A stretch of 48,212 nt of DNA from Muribaculaceae bacterium. Lineage in GTDB: Bacteria; Bacteroidota; Bacteroidia; Bacteroidales; Muribaculaceae. The notes beneath the pieces were generated by a model. That model was not told the origin of the DNA and made no database searches. It worked only from the letters and a program-made list of their open reading frames with translations. The translations under genes were made by a program, and so were the position numbers. Below, piece after piece: positions 1 to 8,664 of the stretch. The stretch is from the NCBI GenBank assembly GCA_022509045.1, contig JAFLTZ010000004.1:1-48212 (forward strand). The letters are read 5' to 3'. The number at the start of each line of letters is the position of its first letter. Positions within the stretch are counted from its first letter, which is position 1.

Positions 1-510
1 TCCACCGATTATTCTATTTTCCGACATTCGATATTCAGGAAGCGTTGTATATCCTAATTTTATATCAATGTGTCTAGTGATGACGCATCCGACTTCAGCA
101 TTCCAACATGTATTATATTTATATCCTGAGTCGAACCAAGGAGCAATTGTTGCTCCAACTAAAAGTCTTCTTACTAATTTAGCTCTTGCATTTAATATAA
201 CACCTGTATTATAATATGAGCCGTTGAATGCAGAGCCAAAAAAGTACTTGCCTTCCAAAAGAAATAGATTTAAACTTGTTTTATATCCTAATGTAGCTCT
301 TGCATACTGAAAAGAAAGTTTCTCAGAATAAGCACTTACGTTCAATTTAGCCGTAAAATGATCCTTATATGTATATTGACCGAATATCAGTCGGTTATTC
401 TCAATACCCAAACTAAATTTATTGGGATAATAAGACTCCTCCTCTGCATTGACGACAGAGGGGATATAAAGAAAGAAGGCAAAAACTAAAAATTTAAGAA
501 TACTTTTCAT
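1..510 (-). CDS. Outer-membrane beta-barrel-like protein, C-terminus off the window
   Basis: The frame is open from an ATG at 510 to the left edge, giving 170 residues without a stop. The N-terminus is a clear signal peptide (MKSILKFLVFAFFLY, then a VNA cleavage site). The mature part has alternating polar and aromatic stretches (for example FSLGIENNRLIFG and YARATLGYKTSL) typical of short amphipathic beta strands in an outer-membrane barrel. Its ATG overlaps the stop of the upstream SGNH lipoprotein gene as ATGA, so the two are translationally coupled. It is the last visible gene of the MBOAT/SGNH operon and probably acts at the outer membrane with that system. I recognise no named family; function is inferred from context only. 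Confidence 0.7.
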   Translation of the reverse strand, partial: MKSILKFLVFAFFLYIPSVVNAEEESYYPNKFSLGIENNRLIFGQYTYKDHFTAKLNVSAYSEKLSFQYARATLGYKTSLNLFLLEGKYFFGSAFNGSYYNTGVILNARAKLVRRLLVGATIAPWFDSGYKYNTCWNAEVGCVITRHIDIKLGYTTLPEYRMSENRIIGG

Positions 511-1100
511 AAATACTTGTTTTTGATAAATCTTAATAAATACGAGGATAAGATTTCATAGCCGTATATGTTTAAATGGAGCCCATCGCTATAATATTGA
601 TAGTTAATATGTCCATTATTCATAAACTCTTTATATACATCGATATAAGTAATGTTAGGATAATTTGAAACGTTATTTTTTATTCCGGCATTTATATTAG
701 AAATATAATAATTTATTGTCGATGAATCATTCTTAAACTCCCTGGGCAATACAGAAAAGAGATAAATATTTTCATCAGTAAGCATTGATATTAGTGACAA
801 ATAGTTAGTAATATATTCATCAACATTATCTTCTGCGAAAAGATGATTATCATTAGTTCCTATCATAACAACTACATCTTGTCCGTCAAAAGAATGGCAA
901 TAATTATTTAGATATTCAATTCCTGCGCCTGACTTTCCGTAATTATAAACAAGTTGAGATGGGAAAGTCTCACCTATAGGCCAACGCGCAATAATTGAGT
1001 CACCTATAAAATTATAGACTTTATCCTGCTCAATATTATCTTCGCAAGAAGACATAAATAGAACAAGTAGAATATAGACAAATAGTGATTTACCTTTCAT
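507..1100 (-). CDS. SGNH/GDSL-family hydrolase lipoprotein
   Basis: A 197-residue lipoprotein: the signal peptide ends in a lipobox-like SSC with Cys at residue 19. The SGNH blocks are visible: GDSI with nucleophile Ser35, GTND at 81-84 with Asn83, and the C-terminal DGLH with Asp172 and His175. Block II Gly is probably within GKSGAG (55-60). The length fits a single-domain SGNH esterase. It would add or remove acyl groups on a glycan at the periplasmic face or cell surface. It lies downstream of an MBOAT acyltransferase and a DltD-like protein, overlapping the latter by 11 bp, which supports a role in O-acylation. Substrate and direction of reaction cannot be read from the sequence. Confidence 0.8.
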   Translation of the reverse strand: MKGKSLFVYILLVLFMSSCEDNIEQDKVYNFIGDSIIARWPIGETFPSQLVYNYGKSGAGIEYLNNYCHSFDGQDVVVMIGTNDNHLFAEDNVDEYITNYLSLISMLTDENIYLFSVLPREFKNDSSTINYYISNINAGIKNNVSNYPNITYIDVYKEFMNNGHINYQYYSDGLHLNIYGYEILSSYLLRFIKNKYL

Positions 1101-2010
1101 GTATATATGGCTTTAATCTATTGATTATTGTATCTGTATAAATTTCAGTCCCTTTAAAATTTATATGAGAGTTATCATAAAATAATTCAGGACTATGGGC
1201 AAATGGCTCCAGTGCTATGTCATTATACATTTTAAACCCGAGTTCGGATGCTAATTTAGATGTTTGCCCGATGATATTATCAGGGTCTTCAAGATTATCA
1301 AAGTCCGTAAAAAGGGGTGGAAACAAAACAATTATTTGAATATTATTCTCTTTACAAATATTGATAAATTCATTAAACTGAACCCGTCTTTCATCTGAAA
1401 AGGACTCTATTTTGCCAGATTGTTTGATAGGATAACTTGGTGGCTCAGGTTTTGCTATATGGCCGTTTTCACCTCTTATGTCGGGTGCGATAAAGAAATA
1501 TAGAAAAATTCTAAACCATATAGTATTCAATTTATACAAAGAGCTTTTCATGAAAAATTCATTATATTTTTTGAGACTATTCATGTTCTGATCAATGTCG
1601 GCAATCCCCTCTCCATAATAAGGTGCTAAAAAATTGTATCGTTCTCCGACACCTTCTCCGGTTAATGCTGAAGGTGGCATACATAACACTACTATTTTAG
1701 GAGTGTGAGAGGCTATTGCTACCTTAAGTATTGTTAGAAAAAACGGAAAAGTTTGACCATTACCTCCACCTCCAAAAGCACGCGACCTGAGAGAATCCTC
1801 TAACGTTTTTGTATTTATACTGTTAAGTGCCACACTTGACCCCAAAACCAAAATATCAGTATCATTATGACGAAGTACCTTTTCAATTGATTCATAATCT
1901 CCAGGCAAAGTGTGAGAATTTAGATAACGCTGAAATAAATACCCCAAAGATAAGTCAACAAATACTACAGTAATTACAATCACAGAAATCCAAATTATAA
2001 ACTTTTTCAT
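1090..2010 (-). CDS. DltD/AlgX-like membrane-anchored SGNH protein
   Basis: From the ATG at 2010 the product is 306 residues, beginning with one membrane anchor (MKKFIIWISVIVITVVF). I chose this start over an in-frame upstream ATG at 2103 because that one would overlap the MBOAT gene by about 80 bp and precede the anchor with unlikely sequence; the chosen start lies 14 bp after the MBOAT stop. An SGNH-type nucleophile motif (VLGSSV, around residues 56-60) and a C-terminal DNSHINFKG (Asp and His) are visible. Proteins of this type act with MBOAT transporters to transfer acetyl or other acyl groups onto extracytoplasmic polymers, as DltD does with DltB and AlgX/AlgJ with AlgI. The acceptor polymer here is unknown. 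Confidence 0.75.
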   Translation of the reverse strand: MKKFIIWISVIVITVVFVDLSLGYLFQRYLNSHTLPGDYESIEKVLRHNDTDILVLGSSVALNSINTKTLEDSLRSRAFGGGGNGQTFPFFLTILKVAIASHTPKIVVLCMPPSALTGEGVGERYNFLAPYYGEGIADIDQNMNSLKKYNEFFMKSSLYKLNTIWFRIFLYFFIAPDIRGENGHIAKPEPPSYPIKQSGKIESFSDERRVQFNEFINICKENNIQIIVLFPPLFTDFDNLEDPDNIIGQTSKLASELGFKMYNDIALEPFAHSPELFYDNSHINFKGTEIYTDTIINRLKPYIHER

Positions 2011-2024
2011 AATCAGAGCCAAAT

Positions 2025-3485
2025 TTAAAATTGGAAATATATAAACTGCCCACCGTTGAAATTCGCACACAGCAAGATGATTATTATCATAAGACTGCTG
2101 CATATTCCGCTAAGATATAAATTTTTACTCCATATATTACGCGCGATGTCAAACTCTATAATTATTTCCCTGCATATCAGTATTATTATCATAATAAGGG
2201 GTAGAACTATTGCCGGTTTCCCATTTCCATTAAACAACATTCCGGAAGGGTGCATCATTTTTCCCCAGGCAGTCCAAGCATCATGAATGTTATTCGCACG
2301 GAAAAGCACCCATCCAAATAGCATTAATATAAATGTTGTAAATATTCCCAACAGTTTGGGAATTGTCACTTTTATGTTGAATTTATTCTTAATCTTATTT
2401 TTTGCTACTAAAAGCGATTGAAGAAAACCATGATACACTCCCCATAAAACAAATGTCCAATTTGCTCCATGCCATAGACCACTTATCAAAAAAGTTATAA
2501 AGAGGTTACGATGATGCTTGAATTCGCCGTCCCTACTACCCCCTAAAGGTTTATAGATATAATCACTTAGCCAAGTGGATAAACTAATATGCCATCTCCT
2601 CCAGAAATCCTTGACATTATTCGCTAAATAAGGCTGCCGGAAATTTTGCATAAGATGAAAATTTAAACATTTTGCCGTTCCTATGGCAATTAGGGAATAA
2701 CCGGCAAAATCGCAGAAAATCTGAAATGTAAAGAAAAAAGACGCAAGCCATATGCTTTTTCCGTTATGCATGTCAATATTGTTAAAAACAGCGTCAACAT
2801 AAGGAGAAACTGTGTCAGCTATACATAATTTCATAAAATAACCCCATATCATCATTTTAAGCCCCTCAATCATGAAATTGCCGTTAAAATGATGTTTTTC
2901 ATGGAATTGAGGTAAAAGATTCTTCGCACGTTCTATAGGTCCGGCTACTAACTGAGGAAAAAAAGAAACGAATAATGCATAAGTAAAAAAATTGTGTTCC
3001 ACTTTTATTTCTCCACGATAAACATCTATAATATAGCCTAAGGCTTGAAACGTGTAAAATGAAATGCCGACGGGAAGCAAAAGTTCAAAATGTGGAATAT
3101 TTATTCCAATACCAAATATATCGAATAGCGACATTATAGCATCTCCGACAAATCTTAAATATTTATATAAAAATAAAATACCGATGTTTATAATTATACA
3201 GATGGCTACAAGAGTCTTCTTGTTATTCATTTGTGTTTTATTGGCCATAAATATGTTAACATCTGCGGAGGCAGCTTTTATAGTCATTATTTCAAGCAGT
3301 CGTGCGCATCCCCACGTGGTTATTGATGAAAATAAGATCAATAAAGCATATACAGGCTCCCAATTCATATAGAAATAATAGCTTGCGATTAGCAACATGG
3401 GATTTCTGAATTTTGTAGGGAGAATCCAGTAAAGCAAAACTACTATCGGAAAGAAAATAATGAAATCAAAAGAGTTAAAAAGCAT
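2025..3485 (-). CDS. MBOAT-family membrane O-acyltransferase (AlgI/DltB-like)
   Basis: A 486-residue polytopic membrane protein of the usual length for AlgI-type MBOAT enzymes. The N-terminus (MLFNSFDFIIFFPIVVLLYW) and the RNPMLLIASYYFY segment are typical of the family. The family signature is present: WRRWHISLSTWLSDYIY, then GLWHGANWTFVLWG with the catalytic histidine. Such proteins move an activated acyl group across the inner membrane for O-acylation of a surface polysaccharide. It is the first gene of the minus-strand operon ending at the window edge, and a -7 element lies just upstream (3502-3509). The glycan substrate is not identifiable. Confidence 0.92.
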   Translation of the reverse strand: MLFNSFDFIIFFPIVVLLYWILPTKFRNPMLLIASYYFYMNWEPVYALLILFSSITTWGCARLLEIMTIKAASADVNIFMANKTQMNNKKTLVAICIIINIGILFLYKYLRFVGDAIMSLFDIFGIGINIPHFELLLPVGISFYTFQALGYIIDVYRGEIKVEHNFFTYALFVSFFPQLVAGPIERAKNLLPQFHEKHHFNGNFMIEGLKMMIWGYFMKLCIADTVSPYVDAVFNNIDMHNGKSIWLASFFFTFQIFCDFAGYSLIAIGTAKCLNFHLMQNFRQPYLANNVKDFWRRWHISLSTWLSDYIYKPLGGSRDGEFKHHRNLFITFLISGLWHGANWTFVLWGVYHGFLQSLLVAKNKIKNKFNIKVTIPKLLGIFTTFILMLFGWVLFRANNIHDAWTAWGKMMHPSGMLFNGNGKPAIVLPLIMIIILICREIIIEFDIARNIWSKNLYLSGICSSLMIIIILLCANFNGGQFIYFQF

Positions 3486-3501
3486 AATTATTATTTTTTT
3501 A

Positions 3502-3509
3502 CAAAGATA
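3502..3509 (-). promoter_or_regulatory. Bacteroidetes -7 element for the MBOAT operon
   Basis: On the minus strand this reads TATCTTTG, a full match to TAnnTTTG. Transcription would begin about 10 bases before the MBOAT start codon. The -33 region is only weakly similar to TTTG. Confidence 0.55.
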
Positions 3510-3570
3510 ATAATTTTTTCATTTTGAAAGATGAAATTGGTAAATGGTCGAGATTAACTAAAGATTACAA

Positions 3571-3610
3571 AAAGAGAGTGTGTCAAAATGAGATATGACA
3601 CACTCTCTTT
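3571..3610 (-). terminator. Intrinsic terminator of the susC-susD operon
   Basis: A perfect 15-bp inverted repeat (arms 3571-3585 and 3596-3610, loop 3586-3595) follows the susD stop on the minus strand, and the arm runs into a stretch of T residues in that direction. It separates the fructan locus from the O-acylation operon. Confidence 0.85.
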
Positions 3611-3632
3611 CTTAACTGAAATATATATTTTA

Positions 3633-5402
3633 TTAGAAACTCGGGTAACCCGGATTCTGAGTATATATACCTCCAGAGAAATTATATTGTGCAACAGGAA
3701 CAGGGAAATATTCCTCACCGTCGTTAAATTCAGCACCTTGATAGTAAATGCGATTGTCTTTTTCGGCATTGAAGTAGTTATTCATAGTTTCCTTAGCAAT
3801 ACCCCAACGCACAAGGTCGAAGAAACGTTCCCCTTCCATCGCTTTTTCGAGTCGCATTTCAGTTCTGAGAGCCTGACGTGCATATTCCTGAGTCCAACCT
3901 TCAGCAGGATATAAGCCTATTTTGTAGTTTGCAGCATCCTTTGACGGATCATAGAAATCTTTTACATAGCTACTATTCATGGCACGCTGGCGCACACGGT
4001 TAATCAAAGTTCTTGCCTCTTCAAGTCCACTACCGCCAAGTTCTATGAGAGCTTCAGCTTTGTAAAGCAGGAGGTCAGCATAACGAATAATCTGCCAGTT
4101 GAGTGCAGAAGCTCCCCAAGGCCAACCGTGAGTAGCGTCCGGCGATTCCGGAGAAAGCCAAAAACGTTTTGTGTTGTTATAACCATAGACATCGCGGTTA
4201 CGTACCCAAAGGCCGCATGGACGTTCGGTGTATGTTTTGTATCTGATAGTAGGACGACCTGTGACATAGTCCAAACGCGGGTCAACATTGCCATCAACAT
4301 TAGTCAATGAGTAGGTATCATCTTCTGCAAATTTCACAACACCATAATCGGGAAGTGATTGATAGTCGAAAATAGGAAGACCATCGGCATCGGTTTGATA
4401 AGCGTTAATCAAGTCCTGAGAAGGGAGGAAGAATCCATCGCCTTGCCATGGACAATCGGGACCGGTCATAGAGTTAAGAAGGTTAGCCCAATTGATACGT
4501 CCAACACTGCTTGAACCGTCACCTATAGAATATTGGATAGCAAATACCGATTCAACGCCATTTTCATATTCGAGAAGGTCGAGATACTGGAAATCAGCGA
4601 GCAAATCGTAGCCCTGGATTTGGTCGATAATATCAACAACCTCTTGCAAGCGAGCCTTATTGATATTAACAACGGCATTAGTTTCAGGATTTTGTTCGTA
4701 AGCTTGATATAGCTTAACTTTTGCAGCATAAGCAAGAGCGATGTTGCGGTTGATGCGTCCGGCTTCCGGTTGTGTAACAGGAAGGTCGTTGGCAGCAGCA
4801 AGGAGTTCATTAGCTATTCTGTCGAGATGTTGATCGCGAGAAAATTCATCGTTACGAACAGAAGTATATTCCGTTTCAGGAAGGTCGATATCCATGTAAG
4901 GGATACGGTTGAACATACGTACCAAATCAAAGTACCAATGGCAACGGATAACGTAAACTTCTGCAATACGAGTTTTCTTCTCCTTAATTATATTTTCATC
5001 TACCTTATTAAGGGCTCTGATAGCGGAATTACAGCGAGAAATGCCACAATATACGTTAAACCATTTACCATCAAGCAATCCATTGTTTGGCTGTATTTTA
5101 GCTGTTTCCATATCGTGAACTTCCCATATATCAGTTTCGCCACCACCACCTTTATAAGCATTATCGGCGCGTACTTCGCCATAGCTCCAATTGGTAACAG
5201 GGTAGAAATGAGGATCGTTTGAGTCAGCGTAACGACAACCAAAAGTAGCATAAGCACTATTGACGAGCAAATCTACAGCTTCCGGGGTATCCATATTCCC
5301 TTCAGAAAGGGCCCCTTGCGGTTTATTTTCAAGAAAATCGTCGCCGCATGCACTTAGTGTTAAACCTAAAAGTGCTATTGTGAATATCTTATTAAATTTC
5401 AT
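3633..5402 (-). CDS. SusD/RagB-family surface glycan-binding lipoprotein
   Basis: A 589-residue lipoprotein starting MKFNKIFTIALLGLTLSACG, with lipobox LSAC. I chose the ATG at 5402 over one 42 bp upstream because the signal peptide begins there and it lies 19 bp after the susC stop. The conserved SusD C-terminus is visible (EYFPVPVAQYNFSGG, then TQNPGYPSF), as is the helical EAVDLLVNSAYATFG near the N-terminus. SusD proteins form the lid of the SusC channel and bind glycan at the surface. Location beside GH32, fructokinase and a sugar-sensing regulator indicates a fructan or fructo-oligosaccharide ligand. No separate surface glycan-binding protein or surface enzyme follows it. Confidence 0.93.
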   Translation of the reverse strand: MKFNKIFTIALLGLTLSACGDDFLENKPQGALSEGNMDTPEAVDLLVNSAYATFGCRYADSNDPHFYPVTNWSYGEVRADNAYKGGGGETDIWEVHDMETAKIQPNNGLLDGKWFNVYCGISRCNSAIRALNKVDENIIKEKKTRIAEVYVIRCHWYFDLVRMFNRIPYMDIDLPETEYTSVRNDEFSRDQHLDRIANELLAAANDLPVTQPEAGRINRNIALAYAAKVKLYQAYEQNPETNAVVNINKARLQEVVDIIDQIQGYDLLADFQYLDLLEYENGVESVFAIQYSIGDGSSSVGRINWANLLNSMTGPDCPWQGDGFFLPSQDLINAYQTDADGLPIFDYQSLPDYGVVKFAEDDTYSLTNVDGNVDPRLDYVTGRPTIRYKTYTERPCGLWVRNRDVYGYNNTKRFWLSPESPDATHGWPWGASALNWQIIRYADLLLYKAEALIELGGSGLEEARTLINRVRQRAMNSSYVKDFYDPSKDAANYKIGLYPAEGWTQEYARQALRTEMRLEKAMEGERFFDLVRWGIAKETMNNYFNAEKDNRIYYQGAEFNDGEEYFPVPVAQYNFSGGIYTQNPGYPSF

Positions 5403-5421
5403 TTTTGTAAGAATTAAAGAT

Positions 5422-8400
5422 TTAGAAACCGAACTGAATACCAAATGTTACTTGACGCGGTAAAGCGTAAGGATATCCTAATCCTTCAGGATCGGCACCG
5501 GTATATTTTGTAATAGTAAACAGGTTTTGAGCTTGTAAATAAACTCGAGCATTACTCATGTGAAGAGTATTACGAACTTTATCGGGGAGAGTGTATCCGA
5601 GAGAAAGAGTTTTCAGACGGATAAATGAGCCATCCTCAATAATGTATTGAGACAATTCATTTTCACTATTTGAGTTGTCGATTGACGGAGCCGGGATATT
5701 TGATGAATAGTATCCGGTTTGCAAATAGTTTTCGTAGGCAGCAGCAGCTTTAAGCAATTTGGTGCCGTGATTACCAGTCCAAAGTGGGAAGAAATCAGTA
5801 TAGAATTTTGAATTGTTGTATGCATCGCGAATAATGCTATTGAAGAACAAGCTGAGGTCAAAACCTTTCCAGGTAGCACTGAGATTAAGCCCGAATTGAG
5901 CTTTTGGCAGGTCACAACCAAGCCAAGTACGGTCGCGGTCGCTGATTTCACCATCACCGTTAGTATCAACATAACGAATACGACCAACAGCAGGATTACC
6001 AAAACTTACACGATATTTTGCTTTGTATTCATCCACTTCTTCCTGAGTGCGGAATATTCCATCAGTCTTATAACCCATCCATGAGCCAAGAGGTTGTCCG
6101 ACAATACTCTTGTCAATACCATTACCTCCACCCCACGAATAATAGATGTCTTCCATAAGGTCGGACACCTTATTTTTCATGGCAGTAACATTAAGTCCTA
6201 TTTCATAGCTAAAGTCCTTGTTAACTGTCTGACGCCAGTTTGCAGTGATTTCAACACCATTATTAGTCATAGAACCACCATTGTACCAGCAGTATCCACC
6301 TTCACCAATTGTTGCTATATATGGTTTTTCAACAAGCATATCGTTTGTTTTCTTATAGAAATAATCAAACGAGAAAGAGAGTCGGTTGTTTAGGAAAGAT
6401 GCATCAAGTCCGACGTTAGTCTGATAAGTTTTTTCCCATTTAAGGTCGGGATTTGTAGTTCTTGAACGGAGAGCACCCGGAGAAAGAGTGTTGCCACCGC
6501 CAATAGCGTATCCTGCACGGTCGAGATCCATTGCATATTTTGCATAGAAAGCATCGTTTGCAATGATATCATTACCGTTAATACCATACGCACCGCGAAT
6601 CTTAAGGCTGCTTAACCAATCGCGAGTATCTTCCATGAATTTTTCTTCGGAAATACGCCAACCGGCAGAGATTGACGGGAACCAATCGAAATTGTGGTCG
6701 GGCGACAAACGAGATGAAGCATCACGACGGATGGTAAATGATAAGAGATACTTGTTGTCGAAAGTGTAGTTAACCTTCCCGAAGAAAGAGAACATAGAAT
6801 AGTTAGAAGCTCCTGAACCGGTATTTTTGTATTCGGTAGCATTTCCGAGATAGAGGTAATTAGGGTCTTCCAATTCAAGACCTTTACCTTCACCAAACAT
6901 ATCTTCGAAGTGATTACGTTTAGCCTCGATACCGATTAGAGCCATAAGAGAGTTTTTACCAAAATCAATGTTATATTGAGCAGTATTAGTCCAAACCCAA
7001 TCGACAGTTTTACTTGAGTATTGATAAAGATTATTAGTATTGTCACGAAGGTTGGCCGGCGTGAAAATCTTATCCATACCATTGTGATAGTTTATACCGA
7101 AGTTGGTTTTTACGATAAGATTCTTAATCGGCTCGATAGAAAGATAAGCATTACCGAACACACGCCAATATTCGCGCTTGTTGATAGCTTCTTCGTCAAT
7201 CTGGCGCATGATATTAGGTGTATCGTTAAGACCATAAGCGACCTGATCGTTGTAATTTCCTTCAGAGTCGTAAACAGTTCTTGCAGGGTGCATTTTAATA
7301 GCATTTTCTTCAATGCCACCCGGAGCGTTATGCTGACGCCACCAATTGACAGCAACACTTCCACCTGCGCGCAAGCGATTGTTCAAAAAACCATAATCGG
7401 TGCTGAAGCGAGAGTTTGCTTTTTGGAAATCAGTACCTTTAATAATACCGTCATGGTCAAGTAAACTGATAGAAAGTGAAGATGAACCATTTTCGTCGCC
7501 TTTAGACAGACCTATGCTATAAGTCTGCATCAAAGCGGTGCGGTGAATTTCTTTCTCCCAATCGGTATTTTGAGGATTAACTATAACGCCGTTGAGGTTA
7601 GTATAGGGCTGTAATTTGGGAGTAGCACCACTTCCATACAATTCAGAAGAAGGAGTCGTGCCATAAGAATATTTGTAAGCGGACCAATATACCTCACCCC
7701 ATTGGTCGGCATTCAACATACTCAAACCGCTCTGGTATGTTTGAAGTGTGAGAGTAGCATCAAATGTCACATGACATTCACCCTTATTGGCGCGTTTGGT
7801 AGTAATAATAATAACGCCGTTGGCTGCCTGCGCACCGTAGATAGAAGCAGAAGCAGCATCTTTAAGAACTTGTATTGACTCAATGTCGTTACTGTTAAGG
7901 ATAGTACCCGGATTTTCACGCGTCATTATACCATCGATAACGTAAAGAGGTCCATTTGCCTCGCCACGGAAAGAAGACGCACCACGAATAGAGGTAGATG
8001 TACTAAGTCCACCAGGAGTACCATCAGTGGTGATATTCATACCTGCCACACGTCCTTGAAGAGCCTGAATAACATTACCTGTAGGTGTATCTGCCACATC
8101 TTTCATTTTTACTACAGAAACAGAACCTGTGAGGTCTGATTTCTTTTCAGCAGAATAACCAACCACAATCACTTCATCGAGGAGTGCGGATTCTTCTTCC
8201 AATTCAATAGTCATTTCAGGCTCAGCCTTAACAGTAAGTGGCACGAAACCTATATAAGAAACAACAAGATTAGAACCGGCAGGAACAGAAATGACGAAAT
8301 TGCCGTCGAAATCGGTAGCAGCTCCGATAGTGCCGTCGGTCTCACATATCACACTTGCACCAATCAAGGGTTCGGCATCCGTCTTGGAAATGACAGTGCC

Positions 8401-8481
8401 GTGCACCGTGATTTTTTCTTGTGCCATTGCCGTGATTGCCATAATCACGAACATAAATGCAGTTAATAATTGCTTTTTCAT
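5422..8481 (-). CDS. SusC/RagA-family TonB-linked outer-membrane transporter
   Basis: A 1019-residue protein with a signal peptide (MKKQLLTAFMFVIMAITAMA), then a carboxypeptidase-regulatory-like domain (about 22-105; KITVHGTVISKTDAEPLIGA) and a plug domain with the SusC signature LDEVIVVGYSAEKKSDLTGS. The plug continues through PLYVIDGIMTR and IESIQVLKDAASASIYGAQA, and the barrel ends in QVTFGIQFGF. It imports oligosaccharides across the outer membrane with TonB energy and pairs with the SusD 19 bp downstream. The likely substrate is a fructan oligosaccharide, inferred from the neighbouring GH32, fructokinase and sensor genes. A -7 element (8513-8520) and a motif shared with the GH32 promoter region (8552-8571) lie upstream. 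Confidence 0.95.
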   Translation of the reverse strand: MKKQLLTAFMFVIMAITAMAQEKITVHGTVISKTDAEPLIGASVICETDGTIGAATDFDGNFVISVPAGSNLVVSYIGFVPLTVKAEPEMTIELEEESALLDEVIVVGYSAEKKSDLTGSVSVVKMKDVADTPTGNVIQALQGRVAGMNITTDGTPGGLSTSTSIRGASSFRGEANGPLYVIDGIMTRENPGTILNSNDIESIQVLKDAASASIYGAQAANGVIIITTKRANKGECHVTFDATLTLQTYQSGLSMLNADQWGEVYWSAYKYSYGTTPSSELYGSGATPKLQPYTNLNGVIVNPQNTDWEKEIHRTALMQTYSIGLSKGDENGSSSLSISLLDHDGIIKGTDFQKANSRFSTDYGFLNNRLRAGGSVAVNWWRQHNAPGGIEENAIKMHPARTVYDSEGNYNDQVAYGLNDTPNIMRQIDEEAINKREYWRVFGNAYLSIEPIKNLIVKTNFGINYHNGMDKIFTPANLRDNTNNLYQYSSKTVDWVWTNTAQYNIDFGKNSLMALIGIEAKRNHFEDMFGEGKGLELEDPNYLYLGNATEYKNTGSGASNYSMFSFFGKVNYTFDNKYLLSFTIRRDASSRLSPDHNFDWFPSISAGWRISEEKFMEDTRDWLSSLKIRGAYGINGNDIIANDAFYAKYAMDLDRAGYAIGGGNTLSPGALRSRTTNPDLKWEKTYQTNVGLDASFLNNRLSFSFDYFYKKTNDMLVEKPYIATIGEGGYCWYNGGSMTNNGVEITANWRQTVNKDFSYEIGLNVTAMKNKVSDLMEDIYYSWGGGNGIDKSIVGQPLGSWMGYKTDGIFRTQEEVDEYKAKYRVSFGNPAVGRIRYVDTNGDGEISDRDRTWLGCDLPKAQFGLNLSATWKGFDLSLFFNSIIRDAYNNSKFYTDFFPLWTGNHGTKLLKAAAAYENYLQTGYYSSNIPAPSIDNSNSENELSQYIIEDGSFIRLKTLSLGYTLPDKVRNTLHMSNARVYLQAQNLFTITKYTGADPEGLGYPYALPRQVTFGIQFGF

Positions 8482-8512
8482 GTTAAATAACTAAATTAAA
8501 ATTTATCTGGCA

Positions 8513-8520
8513 CAAAGATA
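8513..8520 (-). promoter_or_regulatory. -7 promoter element of susC
   Basis: Minus-strand TATCTTTG matches TAnnTTTG. It lies about 32 bp upstream of the susC start. No good -33 TTTG is present at the expected spacing, which fits a promoter that depends on an activator. Confidence 0.6.
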
Positions 8521-8551
8521 TTGCACGTATAAAACGAATGTTGATAAGATT

Positions 8552-8619
8552 TGTAGCATGAAATATAAAAAATGTGCTGTTGCACTATTTTTCATACAAT
8601 AGGCAACATTTTTGCAACA
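8552..8619. promoter_or_regulatory. Candidate operator region upstream of susC
   Basis: The first 20 bases (8552-8571; TGTAGCAT, four variable bases, TATAAAAA) match 17 of 20 positions of 11457-11476 upstream of the GH32 gene. Farther upstream of susC there is TGTTGC at 8578-8583 and two GCAACA copies at 8603-8608 and 8614-8619, spaced 11 bp apart. AraC-type regulators often bind direct repeats about one helical turn apart. Binding by the adjacent hybrid sensor is inferred. Confidence 0.4.
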
Positions 8620-8664
8620 AAAAACACCGGGGGATTCTGTTTTACATCAATGTAGCGAGCGAAA

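Noticed and set aside
1090-2103. Longer version of the DltD-like gene starting at 2103
   Set aside because: It would overlap the MBOAT gene by about 80 bp and put a hydrophilic stretch before the membrane anchor; the ATG at 2010 fits better.
7021-7464. 147-codon open frame on the strand opposite susC
   Set aside because: Lies wholly inside the convincing SusC gene and has no family features; an antisense shadow.
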